In this document: piece by piece, positions 25,992 to 33,801 of the stretch
Layout of the letters: every line of letters begins with the position of its first letter
Numbering within the stretch: position 1 is the stretch's first letter
DNA from: Deltaproteobacteria bacterium
GTDB taxonomy: Bacteria > Desulfobacterota > Syntrophia > Syntrophales > UBA2210
Length of the DNA stretch: 36,375 bases
Assembly (NCBI GenBank): GCA_026388515.1
Contig: JAPLJO010000125.1
Location: forward strand, 1-36,375
Direction: 5' to 3'
Notes under the pieces: model-generated
Database searches by the model: none
The model's input: the letters and a program-made list of their open reading frames with translations, nothing else
Told to the model about the DNA's origin: nothing
Translations under genes and position numbers: made by a program

Positions 25992-27137
25992 TCAATTCCT
26001 GAAGATCCTCTTGTATATATCAAGCACCTGCGATGCGTGCCGTTCCCAGGTAAAGCGTTCAAGCAGGCCGGCATTCACCTCCTCCATTATCTTTCTATCC
26101 AGTGCCAGCCCCTTTTTCACCTTCTCCGCTATCTCACGGGCATCAAGAGGGTCTTCGATTATATACCCGTTGGCCCCCTCCTTGAGAATTTCAGACGCTC
26201 CGCATATCCTCGATACCACGACGGGAAGACCCGATGCGATCGCTTCCAGGCACACATTACCGAACGGTTCATAAATGGTGGGGAAGACAAGCATGTCACT
26301 TGCCCGGTAAAATTTTTCCACCCCCGATACCGGGCCCGCGAAGTGAATCCTTTTCTCAACACCGAGACGCTGCGCCATTGAGCGGTACTGCTTGATACGG
26401 TCCTTGCCGACTACTATCATCCGTATGTGAGTATCAAGATATGCCATTGACTGAATGGCCGCCGCAAGTCCCTTGCGTTTGAAACCTGAACCGACAAAAA
26501 GGATTATTTTGTCTCCGCCCGGGATACCAAAAGACGCTCTGACATTGAGCGCCTCATCATCACGTTTCTCAGAACGAAACCGTTCGGTATCGACGGGATT
26601 ATATATGACCTCGATTTTATCGCCCGGAACCCCGTAATGACGCATGATCTCGGCCTTCCCGCGGCTGGAATTGGCAATAATCATTTTATAGTTCCCCTCG
26701 GTAAATATCTTCTTTTCTATCCAGAGAAGAGAAATGTGGAGGGGATTGAATGTATGCATCACCGTCTTGTAGAAGGGATCGATTTTCTTTCTCTGTATCA
26801 GCCATTCACGGTGACAGCCGTCTCCCGCCCGAAACACGTCCTGGTAGAGCGTCCTTTCAAAACTATGAATGATATCAAAAGATTCCCGACGCAGGAGACG
26901 CCGCGCATTCAGTGCGAATGTCATCACCTCGAAGACAGAGAGCCCTCTCACGACGGGTACTCTGTGGAACTTGATGTAATGATGATTGTGCGACGGCTTC
27001 TGTCCCCCCACCCTCCATTCGCTCGCAAAGAGGTGTATTTCGTGTTCCGACTGGGCAAGATGCTCGGCGAGTGACGCCAGGTAGCGTTCGGCGCCTCCAA
27101 AGTCGGAGTATTTTTGACGGACCAGTGCGATTTTCAT
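25992..27137 (-). CDS. Glycosyltransferase family 4 (WaaG-like)
   Basis: GT-B fold, retaining glycosyltransferase. The N-terminal glycine-rich acceptor loop is KYSDFGGAERYLASL. The donor half contains ILFVGSGFKRKGLAAAIQSM and the E-x7-E motif in YEPFGNVCLEAIASGLPVVV. The motif HSFERTLYQDVFRAGDGCHR is characteristic of WaaG (RfaG), the enzyme that adds the first outer-core glucose. 381 aa, normal. It lies 12 bp after the upstream methyltransferase stop and ends close to the heptosyltransferase start. Confidence 0.9.
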   Translation of the reverse strand: MKIALVRQKYSDFGGAERYLASLAEHLAQSEHEIHLFASEWRVGGQKPSHNHHYIKFHRVPVVRGLSVFEVMTFALNARRLLRRESFDIIHSFERTLYQDVFRAGDGCHREWLIQRKKIDPFYKTVMHTFNPLHISLLWIEKKIFTEGNYKMIIANSSRGKAEIMRHYGVPGDKIEVIYNPVDTERFRSEKRDDEALNVRASFGIPGGDKIILFVGSGFKRKGLAAAIQSMAYLDTHIRMIVVGKDRIKQYRSMAQRLGVEKRIHFAGPVSGVEKFYRASDMLVFPTIYEPFGNVCLEAIASGLPVVVSRICGASEILKEGANGYIIEDPLDAREIAEKVKKGLALDRKIMEEVNAGLLERFTWERHASQVLDIYKRIFRN

Positions 27138-27149
27138 CTTACGATTCCA

Positions 27150-27791
27150 TCATTTTTCCAGCAGGAAGAAGCGATGATACACATTCTCGGGAATGGAAGT
27201 ATCGACAATAATCTTGAATTTCGCCTTTTCGATATCATGGATGATTTTTTTCAATGGATACTCTTTTATATCTATCTCCCACCGATGACTCCGCCCCGAC
27301 GGCTTTTCGTACCCCTGATACCGCGGAAAATCCCGGAAGGCATGATGACTCTCGCCCTGCCTCATCCATGGGCTGTGAAGCGAAACATGGAGATACTTTC
27401 TTCTCTGCGGAAGCGACAGGGCAACATGCTTCCGGGAAATCTTATAGAGCGAGCACAGGCACGGGTAAAAATACCGGTAGTCCAGATGCTCCAGAACCTG
27501 GAAGCACGCCACCAGGTCAAACGACGTATCCCTGAAGGGAAGATGCCTGATGTCGGCCGTCACATCGGGCGTGAGCGTTGTTAAAATATCACAGGTGATG
27601 ACTTCATGGCCCAGTTTTTTTTCAATCGCCGATGCAATTCCGTCTCCGATTCCTATCTCCAGCACTTTTTCAGGATTACATGACGACACCAGCTGCATCT
27701 GCCAGTAATAACTGAGCCAGCGCTGATACGTAATTTTTCTGTAATAGGCGCCGTCTTTACACTGAATCGACGATCCCCGGTGTTTCATCAT
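27150..27791 (-). CDS. Class I SAM-dependent methyltransferase
   Basis: Motif I is VLEIGIGDGIAS, followed by VITCDI (motif II) and LPFRDTSFDLVACFQVLEHL (motifs III/IV), a typical Methyltransf_11 pattern. The C-terminal region is aromatic and His-rich. Start at tandem ATGs with TGAGGA about 5 nt upstream. 213 aa. It sits between a family 2 and a family 4 glycosyltransferase, so a glycan or a lipid carrier is the likely substrate. Confidence 0.85.
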   Translation of the reverse strand: MMKHRGSSIQCKDGAYYRKITYQRWLSYYWQMQLVSSCNPEKVLEIGIGDGIASAIEKKLGHEVITCDILTTLTPDVTADIRHLPFRDTSFDLVACFQVLEHLDYRYFYPCLCSLYKISRKHVALSLPQRRKYLHVSLHSPWMRQGESHHAFRDFPRYQGYEKPSGRSHRWEIDIKEYPLKKIIHDIEKAKFKIIVDTSIPENVYHRFFLLEK

Positions 27792-27914
27792 GTATCCTCA
27801 ATGCGGCCTGACCCGGGAGCGATGGTGGCTCTTTCCGGCCTGCCGGCCATCGCGAATCGGAATGACAGGAGCGCTCCCTGCACACTGCGGCCTGCAACCC
27901 GGCGCTGCCGCGCC
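27792..27914. repeat. Probable degenerate remnant of the dispersed palindromic repeat
   Basis: This 123-bp gap inside an otherwise tightly packed operon has CCGGCCTGCCGGCC (palindromic) and GGAATGACAGG, resembling the GGAATGAC end of the repeats at 9551 and 35340. Too decayed to be certain. Confidence 0.3.
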
Positions 27915-28706
27915 TCAACGTCTGGTGATGCGTTCCGTCCGGAGGTATTTCCAGTTCGCGATTTTTTCGTGCAGCTTGGCGTACTTGTAAAAGATTTCTT
28001 CAAAATTACCAAGGGCGATCATAAAGCCGGCCCATCCATCCAGGATGCCGCCCTTGATAATCCAAGTATGAAAGAAGGCCCAGAGCGCGTGAGACAATGC
28101 CTTCCCCATACCGGCCGTCACACCCCTTGAATTCAGCTTTACCGCGCCAAGGTCCGAATAGCGCTGCACCTTCTGAAGCCGCTCGGCGAATTTTTCAAAG
28201 GGAACCTGCCATATTGCGTTCTTCAGGTAATCGGGTTTCGTGCCGGTTGTCAGGTCAAATCCCTCATGCACTTCATCCTGCCGGTATACAAGCGCCCCCT
28301 TCCGGAAAAGCTGCGGCTGGCGATAGTCGGGATAATAGCCCGAGAACCGGATCCACCTCCCCATGAAATAGTTCCTTCGGGGCATGTAGTACGCATCCTT
28401 CGGGTTATCCGAATTAATCACCTGTAAAATTTCATCCCGCGCCTCCGGTGTGCAGCGTTCATCGGAATCGAGGCTGAATATCCATTCATGGGAACAGGCG
28501 GCCACCGCCTGGTTTCTGAGATCGCCGAACCCCTTGAATTCCACCTGGACGACTCTGGCGCCGAGACCGGACGCTATCTCGGCCGTTCTGTCTTCGCTGT
28601 GTGAATCAACGAGCACAATCTCGTCGGCCCACAAGACCGACTTCACGGCGTCTTCTATTTTGCTTTCCTGATTATAGGCTATGATATAGGCGGATATTTT
28701 TTTCAT
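27915..28706 (-). CDS. Glycosyltransferase family 2 (WaaE/KdtX-like)
   Basis: GT-A fold transferase, similar in layout to WaaE, which adds glucose to inner-core heptose. N-terminus KISAYIIAYNQESKIEDAV; the donor-binding acidic motifs are VDSHSEDRT and FSLDSDERCTPEARDEI; then RRNYFMGRWIRFSGYYPDYR and QLFRKGALVYRQDEVHEGF, both typical of the WaaE group. A hydrophobic stretch near the end (ALWAFFHTWIIKGG) may touch the membrane. I preferred ATG 28706; GTG 28718 is four codons upstream and too close to the AGGA. 263 aa. Confidence 0.88.
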   Translation of the reverse strand: MKKISAYIIAYNQESKIEDAVKSVLWADEIVLVDSHSEDRTAEIASGLGARVVQVEFKGFGDLRNQAVAACSHEWIFSLDSDERCTPEARDEILQVINSDNPKDAYYMPRRNYFMGRWIRFSGYYPDYRQPQLFRKGALVYRQDEVHEGFDLTTGTKPDYLKNAIWQVPFEKFAERLQKVQRYSDLGAVKLNSRGVTAGMGKALSHALWAFFHTWIIKGGILDGWAGFMIALGNFEEIFYKYAKLHEKIANWKYLRTERITRR

Positions 28707-28785
28707 GATGGTGCTCACTTCCTGTCATGCGTGCGCGCAGGGGAAATCGTGTGAATGCCGGCCGTCGGAAGAGGCAATGGCGCTC

Positions 28786-30162
28786 TCAGAAATGTTTCAT
28801 GGGCGGTTTTCCGACGGGATATACATTGAAACCGATGGCAAACAATTTTTCGTGGTTCAGAATATTCCTGCCGTCAAATATGAACGCGGGCTTATTCATC
28901 ACGCGGTATATTTTTTTATAATCAAGCTCCCTGTAAAGGCTCCATTCGGTGAGTACGGCGACGGCATCGCACGAAACGGCGGCGTCATAGGGATCATTTT
29001 TGTAGATCACGGTCCCTTTTATATCTTCCAGGTCTTTTTCGGCGTTCTGCAGCGCCCGGGGGTCCGTGATCACCAGTTCAGCCCGCTCCTCGCATAACCG
29101 CTTCGTAATATATATCGCGGGGCTTTCCCGAGTGTCGCCCGTATTTGCCTTGAAGGCAAACCCGAAGAGGCATATTCTTTTTCCCGCCAGGGTATCGAAC
29201 ATGGCATTCAATATGCCGAGGACGAAGCGTTCCTTCTGGTACTCATTGATTTTCACCACCCCTTCCCAGTAGTCCGCCACCTCATCGAGACCGTAATGGC
29301 GGCAGAGATAGACCAGGCTCAGGATGTCCTTCTTGAAGCATGACCCACCGAATCCGATACCGGCATTGAGATATGTGCCGCCGATACGATGGTCCAGCCC
29401 CACGGCGCGGGCGACTTCCGTGATGTCCGCCTCCGTCTTTTCACAGAGCTCGGTGAAAGAATTGATGGACGATATCCGCTGCGCCAGAAACGCATTGGCG
29501 ACCAGTTTCGATAGTTCGCTGCTCCAGATATTCGTCGTCAGAATCTTCTCCCGCGGAACCCAGTTGAGAAATATTTCAACCATCTCGTCCCGGGCCCTCA
29601 ACCCTCCGGGTGTTTCATGGGACCCGACGAGGACGCGGTCGGGGGTTTCCAGGTCGGCAATCGCCGTTCCCTCGGCAAGAAACTCGGGATTCGATACTAT
29701 GTCGAAATGAACTCCCGTCTTCGTCGCCGACAGGATCCGCTCCATGGCAAAGGCGGTCCTCACCGGGAAGGTGCTTTTCTCAACAATGATCTTGTCCGAT
29801 TCGGCATTGTCGCGGATCTGACGGGCGGTTTTTTCCCAGAACTGGAGATCCGGCGCCATGCCGGAGCCGGTGCCAAAAGTCTTGGTGGGTGTGTTCACAC
29901 TCACAAAGATAATTTTCGCTTCCTTTATTCCGCGCTCAATATCGGTGGAGAAAAAGAGGTTCTTGCCCCGCGTGGCGGCGATGATTTCATCGAGCCCCGG
30001 TTCATAGATGGGAAGCTCATCGGAATTCCACCGGGCAATTCTTTCATGATTCGTATCGACCACGGTCACTTTATACCGGGGACACTTGTACGCAATCATG
30101 GCCATGGTGGGTCCCCCCACATAGCCCGCGCCGATGCAGATAATATGCTTTTCAAATTTCAT
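28786..30162 (-). CDS. UDP-glucose 6-dehydrogenase
   Basis: Oxidises UDP-glucose to UDP-glucuronate with two NAD+. NAD-binding GAGYVGG (11-17), substrate motif NPEFLAEGTAI, catalytic cysteine in GFGGSCFKKD (about 275) and late motif FGFAFKANTGDTRESPA. The length (about 458) and local motifs are closer to the animal-type UGDH than to the shorter E. coli Ugd. Start at ATG 30162 with GGTGG upstream (GTG 30171 possible). It sits directly after the 4-epimerase that uses its product. Confidence 0.95.
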   Translation of the reverse strand: MKFEKHIICIGAGYVGGPTMAMIAYKCPRYKVTVVDTNHERIARWNSDELPIYEPGLDEIIAATRGKNLFFSTDIERGIKEAKIIFVSVNTPTKTFGTGSGMAPDLQFWEKTARQIRDNAESDKIIVEKSTFPVRTAFAMERILSATKTGVHFDIVSNPEFLAEGTAIADLETPDRVLVGSHETPGGLRARDEMVEIFLNWVPREKILTTNIWSSELSKLVANAFLAQRISSINSFTELCEKTEADITEVARAVGLDHRIGGTYLNAGIGFGGSCFKKDILSLVYLCRHYGLDEVADYWEGVVKINEYQKERFVLGILNAMFDTLAGKRICLFGFAFKANTGDTRESPAIYITKRLCEERAELVITDPRALQNAEKDLEDIKGTVIYKNDPYDAAVSCDAVAVLTEWSLYRELDYKKIYRVMNKPAFIFDGRNILNHEKLFAIGFNVYPVGKPPMKHF

Positions 30163-30171
30163 GTCCGCCAC

Positions 30172-30278
30172 CGTTTTTTATTTGTGCATCCATAAAGAAT
30201 TGCGCCCTGCATTCGCAGGGACGACGTCCGGAGTCCCGCATCGCGTGAGCAACCACGCCAAACCTTTTTGCAAAGCCG
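30172..30278. repeat. Short hairpin in operon gap, possible repeat fragment
   Basis: CCCTGCATTCGCAGGG forms a 6-bp hairpin next to GACGACGTCC, recalling the first hairpin of the dispersed repeats at 9551 and 35340. Otherwise nothing recognisable in this gap. Confidence 0.3.
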
Positions 30279-31298
30279 TCAGGATTTGACGCTGCCGCCA
30301 TGATACTCCTGGTACCATTCGACAAATCGGCGAAGTCCCTCTTCTATATTTATCTTCGGCTGGTAATCCACCGCTTTCATGAGGTCGTCGATATCCGCCC
30401 AGGTTTCAGGAACATCGCCCGTCTGGAGCGGAAGATAGTTTTTCTTCGCCTTCATGCCGATAAGCTCCTCAAGCACCGCAATGCACCGCTCCAGCTCAAC
30501 CGGCCGGTTGTTGCCGATATTATAAATCCTGTAGGGGGCGAAACTTACGGCGGGATCGGGATTTCTCCCGTTCCAGGCCGGGTCCGCACCGGGAATTCTG
30601 TGAATGATCCTTTTCACCCCTTCGATGATATCATCAATATAGGTAAAGTCACGCTTCATGTTCCCGTTGTTAAACACCTTGATCGGCACTCCTTCAAGAA
30701 TCGCCTTCGTGAAAATGAAATAGGCCATGTCCGGCCTTCCCCAGGGACCATACGCCGTAAAAAACCGTAATCCCGTGCAGGGAAGGTTGTAAAGGTGCGC
30801 ATAGGCGTGGGCCATGAGCTCATTGGCCTTCTTGGTGGCGGCATAAAAGCTGACAGGGTGGTCCACATTGTGATGGACGGAAAACGGTGTCAGCTGATTC
30901 CCGCCGTACACGGAACTGGAGGATGCAAACACCAGATGGCCCGTGCCGGCATTTCTGCATCCCTCGAGGATATTGGTAAACCCGACAAGGTTGCTGTCCA
31001 CATACGCATAGGGATTCTCGAGGCTGTAACGGACGCCTGCCTGCGCAGCAAGATGTACGACCCTGTCGAAGGGGTTCGCGGCGAAAAGGCGGCGGACGCC
31101 TTCCCTGTCGGCGATATCCAGAAGGATAAACCGGAAGCCGGGACGTCCTTCGAGCTGTGCCAGCCTGTCTTTCTTGAGGGTGACGTCGTAGTAGGTGTTC
31201 AGATTATCAAGACCCGCGACTGCACATCCGGCATCAAGAAGTTCCCGGCACAGATGAAAACCGATAAACCCCGCCGCCCCCGTGACAAGAATATTCAT
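30279..31298 (-). CDS. NAD-dependent epimerase, probable UDP-glucuronate 4-epimerase
   Basis: Extended short-chain dehydrogenase/reductase: TGAAGFIGFHLCREL at the N-terminus binds NAD, YAATKKANE (about 148) carries the Tyr-x3-Lys pair, and SSSSVYGGN supplies the Ser. LAAQAGVRYSLENP and NNGNMKRDFTYIDDI are the segments that distinguish UDP-GlcA 4-epimerases from GalE. Converts UDP-GlcA to UDP-GalA, so with the dehydrogenase downstream it forms a two-step route to galacturonic acid for LPS or capsule. 339 aa. First sugar-nucleotide gene of the cluster. Confidence 0.93.
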   Translation of the reverse strand: MNILVTGAAGFIGFHLCRELLDAGCAVAGLDNLNTYYDVTLKKDRLAQLEGRPGFRFILLDIADREGVRRLFAANPFDRVVHLAAQAGVRYSLENPYAYVDSNLVGFTNILEGCRNAGTGHLVFASSSSVYGGNQLTPFSVHHNVDHPVSFYAATKKANELMAHAYAHLYNLPCTGLRFFTAYGPWGRPDMAYFIFTKAILEGVPIKVFNNGNMKRDFTYIDDIIEGVKRIIHRIPGADPAWNGRNPDPAVSFAPYRIYNIGNNRPVELERCIAVLEELIGMKAKKNYLPLQTGDVPETWADIDDLMKAVDYQPKINIEEGLRRFVEWYQEYHGGSVKS

Positions 31299-31395
31299 AG
31301 ACCATACTCCGCGTGACGACCGTCACACACCCGCGCAACCGGTACCTGCCTCGCACTCCACGGGCGCATGACAACCCGCACTTCCCGCCGGTTAT

Positions 31396-31566
31396 TTATT
31401 CCAGCTTCTTCGCCTCATCGATGAGCATGATGGGGATTTCGTCCCGTATCTCATACACAAGCCTGCATGCGTCACAGACAAGGCCGTCTTCCTTCTCATT
31501 GAGATGAATCTCGCCCTTGCACTTCGGGCAGGCGAGGATGTCGAGCAGTTCCTTCTTTATCGCCAT
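31396..31566 (-). CDS. Trm112 family / UPF0434 (YcaR-like) protein
   Basis: A 56-aa protein. It begins KKELLDILACPKCKGEI and has a second pair in LVCDACRLVYEI, so four cysteines form a zinc knuckle; IRDEIPIMLIDEA closes the fold as in all UPF0434 members. ATG at 31566 with GAGGT 7 nt upstream; TAA at 31396-31398. YcaR homologues are often encoded near lpxK and kdsB; here the gene precedes the sugar-nucleotide genes. Family function in bacteria is not settled; in eukaryotes Trm112 activates methyltransferases, and this cluster does carry two. Confidence 0.9.
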   Translation of the reverse strand: MAIKKELLDILACPKCKGEIHLNEKEDGLVCDACRLVYEIRDEIPIMLIDEAKKLE

Positions 31567-31588
31567 GTTCGTACCTCTTCAATAATTC

Positions 31589-31984
31589 TCAGTCCGTTTT
31601 GACGGGATTCGCCGCCAGTATTTCCTGGGCCTGCCGCCGGTACAGTTCGACAAGGTTGAGATAAATCACCGCCACCTCGTTGTGCACGTCCCCTAAAATC
31701 CTCTTTCTCATGTTGAGCGCATCATGGAAGCACTGCTCGGCAAGATCGTAGTCGCGTTGGAGCATGAAGACCATCCCCATATTGTTGTACGTCGTCGCCT
31801 TCTCCCGTGCGTCACCCTTGAATTTCCGGTCAACGAACTCCACCATTTCCTTCCCCCGATCGAGCGCCTCCTGTATCTTTCCGGCATTGAGGAGGCCCAC
31901 CAGTTCATTGTTCTTTTCCCGCCAGATCTCTTCCCTGGGTTTTTTTTCCTCTCCCGATGACCGCTTCTGCAAGAATCCTTTCAT
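31589..31984 (-). CDS. Tetratricopeptide-repeat protein
   Basis: 131-aa soluble protein. Residues 27-60 and 65-105 are TPR-like helix pairs, the second clear: TTYNNMGMVFMLQRDYDLAE then CFHDALNMRKRILG, with AVIYLNLVELYRRQAQ after it. The N-terminus is strongly charged (Lys/Glu-rich). The start codon overlaps the stop of the upstream zinc-ribbon membrane protein frame as ATGA, which is evidence that both frames are translated. Likely a scaffold for partner proteins; no specific role can be assigned. Confidence 0.85.
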   Translation of the reverse strand: MKGFLQKRSSGEEKKPREEIWREKNNELVGLLNAGKIQEALDRGKEMVEFVDRKFKGDAREKATTYNNMGMVFMLQRDYDLAEQCFHDALNMRKRILGDVHNEVAVIYLNLVELYRRQAQEILAANPVKTD

Positions 31985-32468
31985 TGCGCCCCCGTCGTTT
32001 CCTGCGATGAAATACTACCCGCCGCTTTTTTCTTCAACATATCCTCGTGGCGGCTGATTTGTTTCTTCACATAATGATAGAGAAGAAACCCGCCTCCGAT
32101 AAAACCGAGCGAAACACCCACGATGACCGATATCACGACAATGGACACCGGCCTCGCGAGATAATGGACCCGTAGTTCCTGAAATCGTGGGCGGCATAGA
32201 GCGCTGTGAGGACGAGCCCGGCACAGCCGGTGAGAATCCCGAATATGGCAATCATCTGCCACTTCAGGTAATCCTCGAGAAAGGGGTCCTCAAGAATCCG
32301 CGTCGCCGCCTCGCTTTTCCGGTCCTTATGGCCGGAGACGAGTGTCACACCGTCCCCGACCACCGCGATATCCAGCTCCGCGTTGCAGCCGGGGCAGACA
32401 AAAAATTCCTCGTTTTCCTCGACATTGATCGTCGCGTAACACTCAGGGCACCTGACTTCGGTCGTCAC
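31981..32468 (-). pseudogene. Zinc-ribbon, two-helix membrane protein with an apparent frameshift
   Basis: The upstream frame (GTG 32468, AGGAGA 8 nt before; alternative ATG 32489) encodes a zinc ribbon, with CPECYATINV and VCPGCNAEL, then a membrane segment (IAIFGILTGCAGLVLTALYA), and then stops at 32133. The downstream frame encodes a second membrane segment (VSIVVISVIVGVSLGFIGGG), a basic helix and a stop that overlaps the TPR gene start. Neither half makes sense alone after about 32150-32170; one added base there would join them into about 162 residues. It may be a true mutation, a sequencing error or recoding. Function unknown; membrane-anchored zinc sensor or adaptor is a guess. Confidence 0.7.
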
Positions 32469-32770
32469 GGCGTCGCTCTCCTGCTTCATCCACACACCGA
32501 CATGCCCCGCATCTCCGGGGAATCCGGTCCTTTATGACCCCGGACACAACGTGTGGAGTTTTTCATTTCAAAAGTCGGTCGTTAAGTCAAGAGATTTGGC
32601 GGGGATGGTGCGCAAAGGTACATATGAGATGCGCATTAAATTGAAGTTATATTAGCTTACTACTGAAGTAAGCGTCATGATATCTTTAGATTGATCCAAG
32701 GTTTCATCTCATAAATCAATGATAACGCAATAATCAGTCACGAGTGTAACGATACGGCAGAATTGCCTTG
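32469..32770. other. AT-richer intergenic stretch holding direct repeat 1
   Basis: No gene seen. It contains the first 42-bp direct repeat (32567-32608) and a small hairpin GCTTAC/GTAAGC at about 32653. Base composition becomes visibly more AT-rich from here to about 33470. Confidence 0.5.
32567..32608. repeat. 42-bp direct repeat, copy 1
   Basis: 39 of 42 bases identical, same orientation, to 35156-35197. Contains AAGTC twice, 12 bp apart, and on the minus strand CTTGACTTAAC. Lies about 100 bp upstream of the zinc-ribbon gene. Confidence 0.85.
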
Positions 32771-33472
32771 TTAAGGACTCCTTGTCAAACGTCTTTCGAA
32801 CATCTCAAGTTTTGAAATCGCCAGAATTTTCTCGATCTCAGTAATCTCCCTATACTTATCAGTGTAGTTTTCCGGACTCAGGTTGAAATGGACGAGGGTA
32901 ATTGTTAACATGAGATCAAGAATCTGGTCCGAGTAGCCTAAGCATTGGCTGAATATCACTGGATGATGATATCGCCCGGAGCCGTAGAACTTGGGACATA
33001 TGTTTTTTACCCACTTCCCATATGGGTGGGCCCACGCACTTAGTTCATTCCACAGTTTCTGCAAATTATTTTTCTCGTCATTATCCAAGAAACTGATCGA
33101 GGAAATCTTATCTCGCATACTTCCATTTTCTTTTGTTGCTATCCCAATCAGAAGTTCAAAAACACTTCTAAGGAGAATCATGGCCCCAAGATAATCTGTT
33201 GCTCCGATAAGAAGCAGTGCACTCTGATAGACTTTTCCTAGGTAACCCAGGAAAAGCGTTTTCTCTCTCACAGCTTCAACATTCTCGCCAGCCTCGACTC
33301 GTTTCTTGTCGAATTCGATGATTATTTGCTCGGAAACCCTTATAAGATCAAAGGCGTTGGATAGTTTCAGCGAGATTACAGGATCCTGACGGATAGAGTC
33401 GATAAACGGGGCGATGAACTCTCTTTTCAGGACAAGTTCAATTTGCTTCTTTGGAACCCATTTTGTTGTCAT
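32771..33472 (-). CDS. Hypothetical helical protein, possibly DUF5677/HEPN-like
   Basis: 233 aa, mostly helical, no signal peptide. The segment GAMILLRSVFELLIGIATKE (R-x3-E core), followed later by LWNELSAWAHPYGKW, resembles the R-x3-E...H pattern of DUF5677/HEPN-type proteins; this is pattern memory, not a search result. The gene is AT-richer than its neighbours and lies between the two direct repeats, suggesting acquisition by transfer. Ribosome-binding site weak. Confidence 0.6.
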   Translation of the reverse strand: MTTKWVPKKQIELVLKREFIAPFIDSIRQDPVISLKLSNAFDLIRVSEQIIIEFDKKRVEAGENVEAVREKTLFLGYLGKVYQSALLLIGATDYLGAMILLRSVFELLIGIATKENGSMRDKISSISFLDNDEKNNLQKLWNELSAWAHPYGKWVKNICPKFYGSGRYHHPVIFSQCLGYSDQILDLMLTITLVHFNLSPENYTDKYREITEIEKILAISKLEMFERRLTRSP

Positions 33473-33547
33473 GGTCAGTCAAAATCCCTATCCTTAACGG
33501 GGCTCATCACATGCTCGTGCAAGGACGGGCTTGGCTATCAAATACTG

Positions 33548-33700
33548 CTACAGCCCGAGGGTTGTCTGGTTGCGACCATGGGTCAGGTGGCCCGTATCGC
33601 CGGCCATCACTGTCACACAGCCATAGTCGCCACGCGGCCTGCCGCTTTCAAAGATGTTCACTATGGCCTGGGCTGTTTTCTTCTGGATTTTACTGATCAT
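33548..33700 (-). pseudogene. Truncated chitosanase-like/phage-type lysis protein fragment
   Basis: ATG 33700 with AGGGGA 7 nt upstream opens a 50-codon frame: KIQKKTAQAIVNIFESGRPR, then DYGCVTVMAGDTGHLTHGRN, then QTTLGL and a TAG. I recall this as the N-terminal part of a family annotated as chitosanase or peptidoglycan-degrading domain, where the text continues TLGSGNL; here it stops. So this is a 5' remnant of a longer gene. The rest of the 33473-33801 gap shows no gene. Confidence 0.5.
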
Positions 33701-33801
33701 AATATGTTCCCCTGTATGTATCAGTACGCGAAGACAATCAGCATCGCCCGCCTGAATAGCGATACGGCCAGTTTGGCATTTTCAATTTATCTTCATCTGC
33801 T

